NCBI GenBank assembly: GCA_030549775.1 | Contig: CM060175.1 | Coordinates: forward strand, 82,308,745-82,372,744 | DNA length: 64,000 nucleotides | Direction of reading: 5' to 3' | From: Tamarix chinensis | Lineage: Eukaryota; Streptophyta; Magnoliopsida; Caryophyllales; Tamaricaceae | Part shown: positions 37,665 through 48,574 of the stretch, in pieces | Numbering within the stretch: the stretch's first letter is position 1 | Layout of the letters: every line of letters starts with the position of its first letter | Program-made: the position numbers and the translations under genes | Notes under the pieces: model-generated | What the model was told of the DNA's origin: nothing | What the model saw: the letters and a program-made list of their open reading frames with translations, nothing else | The model's database searches: none

Positions 37665-38892
37665 TTAGCAAACAAAACCTATGTTACAACAAGTATCCTT
37701 ACTAAAAATGGTTTCGGTCTCTAAGCACGCAAATCCTAATCTGCCTCTTACAAAACCTTAGGAAAATCACTTAAGAAATCATAATGAAACATCATTAGGC
37801 TTAAACCATATAGCTAAGGAATTTTAAGGAAAAATAAAGTGCAAAATAAGGGAGAAAAAAAATCAAAATAAATTGAGAAACTTGCGCAACCAAAGATAGG
37901 AGGGAGGACAGGTTGTGTCAAGCCAAGGGTGTTAGCAATGGCACAATTTGTCGTTGCTATGGGTTAATCAAAAACCAAAGGATCCGAAGGTGGAGGGGAG
38001 GATGTAATTGTGGCTACCAAAAGAGGGAGGTTTGCTTTGGTCAAGGTTGCCTAAGGGCAATGCTAGGTTGCGGTTGAATTTGTTGCAACAAGGAGAAGGA
38101 AAAAGGAAAAGGTGGCTACAATGAAGGTAACCAAAGAGGAGGTGTGGTATGTGGTTGAAGTTGCCAAAGTTGAGGGGGGTGCACCAACTGTTGGTGATGC
38201 AGCCAAGGAATAAAAAGAAAGAGGGTTGTGGTGCAAGATGTCGAAGGGGAGGAGGTTGCACCAATGGTTTTGTCTGGTGGCTAGGGGTGAACCTCGACAA
38301 GGGTAATCGAAGGGGAGTGGAGTGATTTGGTTGGGATTGCCAGAGGTAGCTTGTTTTCGTGATTTTTACGATGGCAAGGAGGAGGTGAAGGAGTAAGAAG
38401 ATAATAGTTTGGTTTGCATAATCAAAAGAGATAGAAGAGAGGTGGTAGGAGCATTAAATTATTGGTTTTATATATATGCACACATACATAGGGATGGGGG
38501 TTTGATTCGCCAAAATTTTCAACTCAAACCCTTAAGCTGAGGAGGGGGAGTCGATGGGAAGAGAGTAGGCTTAGTAGAGGGAGTCATGCATCCAAGGGGA
38601 ATGGAAAAGAATAGGGAAAACAAGTATAGGGGAAAAGGAGAAGAAAAAGAAAAAAAGAGAAAAGGGAAGTGGTGTTGTGGGTTTAAATTTAGGTTCAGAT
38701 TAAAAATAATTTCGGTCAAGGTATTAGGATAATTAAATTAAACACGTAACTTGAAATAAAAATAAGGTTTAAGCTTGGATTTAGGTTCAGAGAGTTAGGG
38801 TAAGATAAAAAAAAACAAATTTTCTAAAGTTAGAATTAGGTTACGATATTAATTACTCGGGATTAAGGTTAGCTAAAATTTGGGGTATTACA
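37665..38892 (-). mobile_element. LTR-like element I-5, 5' part (inverted)
   Basis: Continuation of I-5 to its minus-strand 5' end TGTAATACCCCAAATTTTAG at 38892. Bases 37870-38680 are G/A-rich on plus, the degraded counterpart of the family C-rich tract, with GGTTGCCA/GGTGGT words. Minus open frames 38300-37968 and 38719-38519 are compositional. Confidence 0.6.
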
Positions 38893-39005
38893 ATTCTACT
38901 TTAGATTTATGGTTTGGGGAGGTAAGTTTAGCTTATTCATAACTCTATGTCTTATTTCATATGTAAACTATTATATACTCATTATATTTATTTATTTTGT
39001 TACTT

Positions 39006-40560
39006 AGGATTGGGGTTTTCTGAAAATCCACACTATACATGAAGTGTTGAATAATTTTCTTAGAAGCATTAATCATCAAATGGTCACTCTCATTCGTGAT
39101 ATGGGATTGTCACACCTTTCACTCTATACATTTGAGCATGCCAACATGCCACTTATATCCATCTTTATTGAGATATGATAGTCGCATGCCAACAAATTTT
39201 ATATTCCATGGGGTGAGATGACAATCACACTTTTAGACATAGATTTTACACTAGGGTTATGAGTTGACGATGATGCATTATATTTAGAGATACTAGTTGA
39301 TGTACGTTACCATCTGATAGGTGTATTCGGTGCCCTGTTTGGTATGGAAGATGATAAAGTGAATGAAGTGACTCAAAAGAGTATATTATCATTTAAATAG
39401 CTTCAAGATGTATGTTAATCATACTGGCTAAGGGATGAGGCATAAGTAATTGGTTACCTATTATGTTGATCGGCATATCATTATTTGTTAATAAGTTAGT
39501 TGATAAAGCCTAGCCATATTATCTCCTTTTTCTCCAGGATATTAGCTGTGTTGAAGGTTATTCATATAGCACAACCACACTTGTTTTTTTTATATAGATA
39601 GCTTGGTATGGAATTTAGAGTTGACGTTACTCGGATGTTAGGATATATTACTCTATTATAGGTAATTTTAGGACTATCATATATATAGAAAATACGTGGA
39701 TTCATTAGTTGTAATTCTAACAAATAAATATTATAACATATTTGGATATATAAATACTTTCTTAGGTTTAGAGTGGAATAATCTAATTATGATACTAACC
39801 AACCCCATTGTAAGAGGTGGTTTTGTGCAAATAAATTCAACAATAAATTGGAGATGCTCGAGTATTTTAGGGCTAAGATTGATTGTATGTCTTTGTGTGT
39901 ACTCAAATTATCATAATCTTACTATATTTATTATAGTGATATCCATATTTAGTTTAATTATTTCTTTCACAAGTCATTTAAGATCCACACGGAGTAGCTA
40001 ATATGTATAGGCATTGTCCCATGGCATTATTTCGCGATTGTTTACATTATTTGGAGAAAGTTGAACCATATATGCTAGATTGAGTGATAAGCTAGTTTGA
40101 ATATGCACAAGTGATCCTTAAGGAGCCTATAAAGTAGAATAAGAACACTTACATAGGTCCTTCCTTGAAGAAACACAAAGTTCATTATGCACATATGCTT
40201 AGTCAATGGTTCTTGAGGCATGAACACACATTAGGAACAAATATTTTTGGACCACCATCTTGATAGCTATGGGATGTGGCAGCTAATTATATGAATTATC
40301 ATGTTTCCATAACTCATAGGTATGTGTTGGCAATTATAGAGGAATATTTAGTTGAGTGTCCAAATGATGAAATTCCAATCGAAATATGTCTTACCAAAGT
40401 ACGTAAAACTCTTCAGCATTTCTATCAAAGATGTGATCTAGCTCCAAATTACCAACATCTAGTTATATGGATTGAAAATATCGTGAATGTTTTAGGAGTT
40501 ACTGTAGTTGAGCATGGGTGTGGGCACATGTATGGACATGGGCATTTTTATAGTGCTTGA
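39006..40560 (+). pseudogene. plant mobile domain (MAIN/PP7-long-form-like) pseudogene
   Basis: The plus-strand text after a possible acceptor (TTACTTAG, about 39008) reads as a decayed plant mobile domain. The core motif WGEMTITLLDIDFTLGL (about 39208-39259) matches the family's WGECTITLQDVAxxLGL, followed by TGA (39260-39262) where the family has Arg (CGA), then VDDDA. Further on, near 39470-39560, LIGISLFVNK and YLLFLQDIS correspond to the next conserved blocks, with stops and a frame change. The C-terminal part is open at 40276-40560, with YMNYHVSITHRYVLAIIEEY resembling the conserved YMxWYxxITHRYI region, and ends in a stop. PMD proteins act in nuclear silencing and gene regulation, and many copies are carried by transposons. 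This copy cannot be functional. Confidence 0.65.
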
Positions 40561-41789
40561 TTTATTATTTGTTGTTGTATGCTTTGATTTCAAATATGTA
40601 TGTTGCAATTATATAATGTAGTTGTTTTCATTTTATGGTTTTGTAGTGAGAAGCTTGAACTAACCCAATTGGATTAGGAAAATATTATCCAACTCGCATA
40701 CAAAAGCAAGATACTCAATCTCAACAATATACAAACAAATCCAACTACCATAGAATTGGATGCATCAAAAAACATAGCAAGCATATTGTTGTAATTGCCT
40801 CAAATAGAAAATGGGATAAGCTATTTGGTGTAGCTAATCTTCCTTAGAAGTTACATCGATATCAGGTTAGTATATGCTAAAAGTGGTGAATTTGTAGGAA
40901 AATATATCCATGAGAGACCGTATATTTGAGCTATCTGACAAAACATACAAACACTCAAGACATACACTCGTATACTATAAGATTGCTAAACCATCATGGT
41001 AGGGTAATAGGAAAATAAACAAAAATCAACAAAAATTCAACATGTATATGTTTTCAAGGTCAGATACAAATAAACTAAGAAAAAGTTATAATAATTATAG
41101 ATAAAAGTTGAGACCAAAGAGGGAGGAAATGGCTCATGTGTGTCATCATATGCCAAAAAGCGTTATTGTTGGAATCTTGAATAATATAGTGTATTTCATG
41201 TTGAAATCTTACTATCACGATACATTTTCTAATTTGTATGCAGTGGTGGGAGTGGAAGTTGTCTAAGAGATATACCTGTAAAGAAAAGTATTATAAGAAC
41301 TGATATTGATATAATATTGATATGGAAGAAAAGGACATAAAACATCCACATACTGTTATGTAATGACTCATCTTCCAAAAACTATATAGTTACTTCATTT
41401 TAAGGACCTTAAATCCCATGTTGTGCCACTAAAGCTAGGAGTGAACTGCATACATTCAATAAGTAGTATGCAGACAGTACACAGTAATATCTGACATTTC
41501 CATCTAATGTCACATTGGAGCTAGCCCTTTTCAGTGAGCAATAGTATTAAAAACTTGATCAATAGTGTCATATACAAATACATTCTCGTACAATTATCAT
41601 CTAGCTAGTATCTCGTGATATAAGTCTATATGGATATGAACCCACCAATCATCATCTCCTAGTATAATATATGCTAATTCTCTTAAACCATGGTTCTCAT
41701 CTCCAAAAACATTATACTAGATACTAATATACAAAAATATACATCAATTCATTTAACTCACATATGGAAATTATAATTGGCCCAATGAC
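40561..41789. other. AT-rich DNA between the PMD and MULE pseudogenes
   Basis: No domain recognised. A possible acceptor (GGTTTTGTAG near 40648) follows the PMD stop, so some of this could be former PMD intron and exon. No terminal inverted repeats were identified that would join the two pseudogenes in one element. Confidence 0.5.
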
Positions 41790-43203
41790 ATAAATGTTTA
41801 TTGCCATCCTCGAGCCTAAGCTTAACCTCAACCATGACTTAGAGATGACCTACCCCAAACTTGTATTGATTCCAAATGACTTAAAAATTATTATTATGTT
41901 TACTCCCAACTAAATGGCTCCCTTCTAGTAGAGTTCATTGGGCGACTCCTATCTTGTTGTACTAGTGGCTCCTTGAGAGGTGTTCTCTAAGGAATAAAAA
42001 TATTAAATATCTCTCTTGCCAATTGATTTTTTATTGCTAGTGGATGGCTCATAACAACTTCCATAGAAATGAGTAAAGAAGGTGTGGCCTCTATTGATTT
42101 GTATGGTATGGTGGATTAATGAGCCCATCTAAGTCAAATTTCTTCCCAAACGAATGAAGAGATAATAGGGAGATTGACATGAAGTTATGAATGTAGGCAT
42201 TAATCTCGTGTGTGCATGGTATCCTGTGCATATGTCGTGTATAAAATCCACACAAGTGATGATTGTTACCTTTATTATTAATTCTTTTACACTCTATGTT
42301 CATCATTGTTTCTAGTGGATATCGACATGTAATTCTAGTAATGTGTGCATTTATTTTAATACGGTGTTAAATCTACCTCATAATGTTTTTAGAAACCTCT
42401 TCAAAGATCTATGAGCACCTTCAACCCTATTGACAAAAATCAAAATCAATAAATTACTCCCTCCATATCAAAAATAAAATAATTCTATCACTAAATTTTT
42501 ATATGAAAAAGAAAATCATTTTATAAAATTTAAAGCCTACTTTCCATTTGTAACCTCACTTTTTTCTTCATTATATGTGCATTAAATACTTTGTTATTTT
42601 TTAATGAATGGTGTAAGTTTAATTTTAAGACTACTTTTATTAGTTCCTTAAAAAGTGTGTGGGTTGATAAAATAATTTTCTTTTTGATATGGATGGGGTA
42701 TTTTATCAGCCAAAAGAAGTAAAAAAAATTATATAATTGTAAATTATTAATCATTCCTATTCTTTGTAATCTAATGGATATGATATACATCACCAAAGAA
42801 ATCAAAAATAATTTTGTGTTTATATGATTGTAGCCAATTTGCCTTTAGACACCAAATTAGGCTAGGAATGTTTTCTATAATATTCCTCCAATGGCAAGCC
42901 CTCGTATGTTTCTTCATATATGTCTTCTATCACATTTTCCATTAATACATAAAACCATGTACGAATGATGAACGATCAATGACTCTCTTACACCTACCCT
43001 CCACATTCTTATGTACATGAAACCTACATAATAAATATTTTGAAGTGAAAAAAATATGTTCCACAGCTTAAATGAGAGAAAGTTCTCAGTCGGTAATAGC
43101 AATAGTTGTAAGAATAGACATATCCATTAAGATCTTCAACCTCTTGAGTACCTATAAATAATTCTTTTTCTTTTCAGATGACGAGTACCTAAAAAAATAT
43201 TAT
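41790..43203 (-). pseudogene. MULE/FAR1-like transposase pseudogene, catalytic and SWIM part
   Basis: Read on the minus strand from 43203: EKKKNYL, stop (TAG), VLKRLKILMDMSIL, then a TD, stop, ELS stretch matching the family's VTDRELALM. Next comes YLLCRFHVHKNV, a RCKR region, then WLQSYKHKII. After a 242-bp MITE the text resumes with FVNRVEGAHRSLKRFL, matching the family's TTNRVEGAHAxLKR. The 42306-42091 frame carries a SWIM-type finger CGFYTRHMHRIPCTHEINAY (C-x-H with THGLPCAHE-like context). A SRPMNSTRREP tail near 41900 fits the usual C-terminal end. Stops and frame changes show it is dead. It is interrupted at 43203 by I-6; the N-terminal half is at 62335-62830. Mutator-like transposases cut and paste DNA; FAR1/FHY3 are domesticated relatives. 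Confidence 0.75.
42457..42698. mobile_element. Stowaway-like MITE inside the MULE pseudogene
   Basis: 242 bp bounded by TA (42455-42456 and 42699-42700). The left end is CTCCCTCCATATCAAAAA; the right end, inverted, is CCCCATCCATATCAAAAA, two mismatches in 18. CTCCCTCC ends plus TA duplication define plant Stowaway (Tc1/mariner) MITEs. It has no coding capacity and separates two adjacent coding blocks of the MULE pseudogene. Confidence 0.85.
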
Positions 43204-44199
43204 TGTAATATCCCAAAATCCTAATTTCCGAAATTATGGCCAAATAAGGAATTATTAGGAAAGTTGATTATTAAAATTTATTTACTTAAAATGTAGAGAG
43301 TTAATTGAGATAGATTAAGAGGAAAATAACAAAGAATTTAATTGGAAGAAAATTTGGGTATTTCTCTAATTAGCACGGAGGTTAAGGAAATTTATCCAAA
43401 ATAGCCTAACTAATTTAAAAATGGATTTAATTATTATAATTAAAATAATTATTATTAAAATTATATATATAAATTAATTATATAAATAAATAAATACCCA
43501 AATACCTCCAACCCAACCATTTTATCATTTCTCCATTTTTCCTTTTTCCTTTTCTTCTTTCTTTTCTCTTTTTTTCCTTCCTCCTCCTTAACTTTTTTTT
43601 TCTTTTCTTTCTCCCCCCCCCACGGGTTGGGCCGGCCTGCGCAGCCCAGACCCCCTCCCCGCCTCTCCTTCCTTCTTCTCGCCCGCGGCCCAGCGTCGTG
43701 CGATGCCAACCCCCGTGCACCCGTGCGCTGCGTTTTGCCCTCAGTACCGTCGAAACACCGCGTCACGCTAAACGACCTTATGACCGTTGCTAGCCTACGA
43801 TGCGACGCGACGTTTTGCTTCCACAACCCTCAATGCGCCGCGTTTGACTTACGGATTTTATATCCATTGCCAAACCGACCGGTTTCCCCCTATTTTCTTT
43901 TCCTCCTGGACCGCCGGTCTAGGAGTCGTCTTCTTCCTCCCTCCCGCGCAGGTCTGCAACCTGCCGCTTGCCACCTGCCGTCCGACCGTCCTCTCCCTGC
44001 CATTTCCATCCCTTTCTTCCCCAATTCGACCCAGCACTCCCTCACGCGTCCTGCTACCCCTTCCTTTTTCAAGAAAATGGCCAAACGTACCCTGCAAACC
44101 GCAGGGCACGCGACACTGCCACCGCTGGCCGGCCACCTACCGCGCCTGCCCCCACGTGCCATCCCTCTCCCCTTCGTCGTTTACCCCTCCTTAATTGCC

Positions 44200-44207
44200 T
44201 ATAAATA
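44200..44207 (+). promoter_or_regulatory. probable TATA box of LTR I-6
   Basis: TATAAATA (context GCCTATAAATACCCC) in the C-rich tract, 1.0 kb into the LTR, followed by a C-rich leader. Equivalent sites are present in I-3 (5120) and I-4 (minus, 21139-21146). Transcription would start about 30 bases downstream; this is inferred from position only. Confidence 0.6.
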
Positions 44208-44876
44208 CCCCTCCTCGAACGGCCAAGGCAAGTCCTCCCCTCTGGACCTTGCCGAAACCCTGCCTCGCCGCCGCCAGATCAGATGCCTTGTTCGCCGCCT
44301 ATAGCAACCGCCGCGACCACCACCACGCACCAAAACCTTCCTCGCACCACCCTCCATGCAACCAAACTGTCTCAGCCCCCGTTCCTACCCCGCACGTGCC
44401 GCCACAGCAGTGCGAAATCCCTTGCCCAAAAATCGTCGCTGCCACCTCGCGCCACCTTCTGCCGCCCCCTCCGCCGTGATCAACCTCCTCTCCACCTCCC
44501 AAAGTGACCAGCAGATCCTCCTCTACCTTCCCATACCATCCTTACTCCCTGCTTCCTTCTCAACCAACCTCCACCATCTCCCACCCCTTTCTTCCACCTT
44601 CGCCCGCCGCGTCCACCACCGCGCGCCGCCTCCTTTCTCACGCCACCACCCTCATTCCACTCCCCTCTCCCTGCTGTCTCCTCCCCCACACTTAACTTTC
44701 CTTTCCTTTACCCCATCTAACCTCCACCTTGATCTTTTCCCTTCTCTTCCTCCTCCACCGCCGCCGTTGTCGCTGCCACGCGCCGCTGCCGGACCACCAC
44801 CAACCCTAGGTGGTTCTCCACCCATCCAAACCCTAACCCCCTTTTTATACAGCTGCTACTATTTTCTACTAATATT

Positions 44877-45290
44877 AACACGAATATACTTATTATTATT
44901 ATTATTATCATTATTATTATTACTTTTATTATTGTTATTACTATTATTATTATTATTATTATTATTATCAGTATTACCATAATTATTGTCTTATTATTAA
45001 TGTTCTTATTTTCTTACTAATACTAACATCCCTTTTAAACCCTAACCTATATTATACTTAACTTTGGTCTTATTTTTATAATTATTAGTATTAACATTTT
45101 TATTATTATTATTTCTATTATCCTTACTATGGTTCTTATTATTATTGCTTAACCTTACTTGGTTGTACTATTGTTATTATTATTATTTTTTTTACTATTA
45201 TTAGTATTATTATTATTACTATTATTATTATTGTTATTGTTATTACTATTATACTTAACACATTTGTCACCATTGTTAATAATAATACTA
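44877..45290. repeat. ATT microsatellite-rich block of I-6
   Basis: Imperfect ATT runs directly after the C-rich tract, with pure runs near 44890-44965, as in the other family I copies. Confidence 0.85.
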
Positions 45291-46392
45291 CCTTGTGTTA
45301 CCCATGTTACTTAAATCAAGCTAGTAAATATCATTTGGTTGTTAACTAAGAAGAGTACTTGAACCTTATTACCATACCATTTAACATTAACCCTAACCTC
45401 ATTACTATGACACTAGTATTAACTATTACTATTATTACTACTATCACTACCTTATTGTTGTAATCAAAAGCATTTGAACCCTTTTATTATTCAAGAATAT
45501 ACAACTATTATCATTATCACCCTTAGGAATAATTACTTGTAATATTGTGACCTTATAATAATATTATTTCGAATATGAAACCATTAGTAGACTTAGCCTT
45601 AAAAATGCTAGGGTTTCTCTCACTATAAACATTAGTGTCACTAGTATTAGTTTTATTATTATTATTATCACTATTTTTCTATAGTTAGCCTGAACATTAT
45701 TATTATATGAATAGGGCTAACGGGTCTAATAATATAAGTGTAACGATAGGTATTAAAAATAAACATATTTTGACTACTAATATTTAGTATGCTAATTCTA
45801 AGGTAAAAACCCTAGTTTTTGTATAAAACCCTTTTTAGTAATAAAAACCCTAACCTTAAACTAGAATGAGGATTGATAGTAATTATAAGGGAAAATAATA
45901 CTTAGCATTTTTCCCTTTTATAGGTAACCCCGACCAAAGCCCTAAGGAGTTAGAGGAGCGTGCTCCAAGCCCGGCGTCGCCTTAGTTAAGGACGAAGCTA
46001 ATGGCCTTGTGCTATGTGTGACATGGATGTGTTGAATGTTGTGTATGCCATGCTATGCCATGTATTATATGATTTGTGGATAACTTGTCTTATGTGTAGC
46101 GTAGCTTGGAGATTGAGGTATGTTGTATGTGCTTCTGTGACATGAGCATGACATTTATATGTATGATGTTTATGATGTATTATGTTATGGCCCTCTAGGA
46201 CATGCATGTTAGGATAAATGGTAATATGAGTTGGGAATATAAGGATGACCGGAAATAAATGAGAAGTGAGACCACTAAGGGGGATATGAGGTTGACCTAA
46301 GTACCTCATGATCTATGAGAGAATATTTAAGTGGGAGGAATGTCCGAAATAAATGAGAGTTGGGAACCATGCATGGGAGTCTTTAAGTTTGT

Positions 46393-46868
46393 ATGGTGGT
46401 ATTCGGGTTGTATGGTGGTATTTATGATTTTATGGAGGTATTAATGTTGTATGATGGTATTAATGTTCTAGGGCAGTACTAATGGTTCGCATGGTGGTAT
46501 TCGGGTTGTGTGGTGGTATTTAGGATTTTATGGAAGTATTAATATTGTATGGTGGTAATTATGATTTTATGGAAGTATTAATGTTGTATGGTGGTAACTA
46601 TGATTTTATGGAAGTATTAATGTTGTATGGTGGTATTAAGGTTTGTATGGTGGTATAAATGTTCGTATGGGGGTATTAATGATTGCATAGTGGTTTTAAT
46701 AGCTTATGGTGGTATTAGGGTTTGTATGGTGGTATAAATGTTCGTATGGTGGTAGTAATGATTACATGGTGGTATTAATGGCTTATGGTGGTATTTGGGT
46801 TGTATGGTGGCATTTATGATTTTATGGAGGCATTAATGTTTGTATGGTGGTATTAATGATTGCATGGT
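46393..46868. repeat. GTATGGTGGTATT minisatellite of I-6
   Basis: About 20-27-bp units around GTATGGTGGTATTAATG, with a higher-order unit of about 39 bp (adding TATGATTTTATGGAAG) repeated at about 46550-46640. The array lies between the GGAGC palindrome and the motif array. Confidence 0.85.
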
Positions 46869-47443
46869 GGAGTAGGGGGTTGAGAGTGAGAACTCACTTA
46901 TATAAAAGATGAGCGGGGGTTTCTAAATGAGAGAAGAGATTTTGGGGTGAAAGAGGGAGGTTACTTGTTGAAGAAGTAAAGTGTTAGGGTTTGGTGCAGC
47001 CAACTAGGGTTGGCGTGGTCGAGTAGGGTTTGAGTGGCCAACTAGGGTTTTGTTGGTCATATGTGAACTTGGGAGATAAAGAAGTACATTAGGGAATTTC
47101 CTAATAAAGAATGAGGTACGAGATAGAGAATAAAGTAACGTTTGGGTAAGTAAGAAAGAGTTGGGTCACATAGGTCTGATTTGGGTATTCGAAGAGGGAC
47201 CCTAGAGGGATGAGAATATAAGGAGTCGATATCATATCTTTTGGGGTGGCCTATATTCTTGGAGATTGTGCCTTACTATATGCCACTATGCCTAAGTCTA
47301 CGAGGAATGGATGTCGGGTCTGAGAAGAGGTACGAGTCTCAAAATATGGGACGGGCCCTCTTGAGAGAGCGGTAGTAGAACATCGATGACATGCATGTCA
47401 AGGGTGGAATGATATCTAATAAAACACAGATAAGACACTAATC

Positions 47444-47850
47444 ATGTAAAGTGAAAGATTGTTGAGCCAAGCCCAGACCGGTCCACCGGCAAATAATAGT
47501 GGCCAGGAGCCGGGGTGCCCTGGAGACCGGTCCACCGGCAAATAATAGTGGTCAGGAGCGTTCTGCCCTGAGTGTATACTTTCCGGTCCACCGGCTATAA
47601 TAGTGGGGGATTTCGTGCTCGAAAAACCAAAGTAAGTAAGTTAAACCATGGGAAATATACTAAGTACTTACAGCGGAACATCATGTGAGCCGGGGCCAGA
47701 CCGGTCCACCGGCAAATAATAGTGGCCAGGAGCATTTTGCCCTGGAGACTGGTCCACCGGCAAATAATAGTGGTCAGGAGTGTTCTGCCCTGAGTGTATA
47801 CTTTCCGGTCCACCGGCTATAATAGTGGGGTTCCCGCACTCACATGGATT
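47444..47850 (+). repeat. two-block motif array CCGGTCCACCGG...ATAATAGTGG in I-6
   Basis: Six well-conserved copies start near 47477, 47526, 47583, 47700, 47752 and 47803. Each has CCGGTCCACCGG (5-bp stem, 2-base loop; the fifth is TGGTCCACCGG), then an A/T-rich stretch ending ATAATAGTGG. Copies 1-3 and 4-6 form two similar blocks of about 215 bp, separated by a spacer containing CTTACAGCGGAACATCATG. The third and sixth copies read CCGGCTATAATAGTGG, the others CCGGCAAATAATAGTGG, so the three-motif block was duplicated as a unit. Confidence 0.9.
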
Positions 47851-48516
47851 ATTAAAGAATATGTGTGAAATGGACATATTATTATTAACGAAGATAAAGA
47901 ATAAGTCACCGGAAAGTGCTCAGGCCTTATCTTGCGTGTTATCGCATGTTACTGATATGATTGTGCTATGTGTACTATGTGGTATGATTGTATGCTTGGC
48001 CTTAGCGCACCTGCGCCCTTACTCAGTATTGGACCCGTACTGATACTACATTGATTGAATGGGTCCTGTGATGATCCACCAATGGTGGGGAGCGGACCTC
48101 CTATGCAGGTTTGATCGGTTACTATTTTGGGGTGGAAGGCTTGACTTGAGTGAGTAGGCGATCCGGATACTGATCCTTTTGGGGTATTGTTTTGTTAGCT
48201 ATATTTTGTATTACGTTTCCCGTTTTTAAAGAAAGAGAAAGTATTATGGGGTTGTAATCCTGAATCGTATTCAAACTTCTGTTTGACTTATATCTTATTT
48301 ATGATTTATGCTAAATGTCGTCTTGCATTTTATGATACTTCGTACTTATTGATGATCAGTTTTAGCCTTAGCACTTAGTGCCGGAACAGTAGGAATGAAC
48401 CGGTCTGGTACTAAGTGTGGCGGTAATACCCCCAATTTACGGTTTTAATTCTTTCGCTTCCGCTAAACCTTTTGATTTAAACGAAATTTTTCAGTAGTAA
48501 ATTTGGGGGTGTTACA

Positions 48517-48574
48517 ATTATTGTATTAGTTAAATATTAATATGGTTAATATAGTATTATTTTTAGGTACAAAA
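48517..48574 (+). mobile_element. short segment of II-3 between I-6 and I-7
   Basis: 58 bases separating the two converging LTRs. The end (GTATTATTTTTAGGTAC) matches the minus-strand text of II-2 near 36215-36232, which assigns it to a family II copy whose main part is 60373-62325. Confidence 0.6.

Larger units (their letters stand above)
43204..48516 (+). mobile_element. complete LTR-like element I-6
   Basis: The most intact family I copy: starts TGTAATATCCC at 43204 and ends GGGGGTGTTACA at 48516 (5313 bp), with a perfect ATTAT duplication (43199-43203 and 48517-48521). Order: AT-rich head, C-rich tract (43500-44850) with TATAAATA, ATT block, GGAGCGTGCTCC (45955-45966), GTATGGTGGTATT minisatellite, motif array (47444-47850), TCAGTATTG...CCGTACTGA palindrome (48023-48042), terminal stem (48370-48422), 3' end. 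Open frames in the C-rich tract (up to 225 codons) overlap on both strands and look compositional. No gag-pol. It lies within the remains of II-3, at the edge of the MULE pseudogene. Confidence 0.85.

Noticed and set aside
43627..44304. 225-codon plus frame in I-6
   Set aside because: Same C-rich LTR module; no domain and many overlapping frames.
47444..47850. CRISPR-like regular repeats and spacers
   Set aside because: The motifs are part of an LTR repeated across the window, spacers are themselves repeated, and the sequence is plant nuclear DNA.
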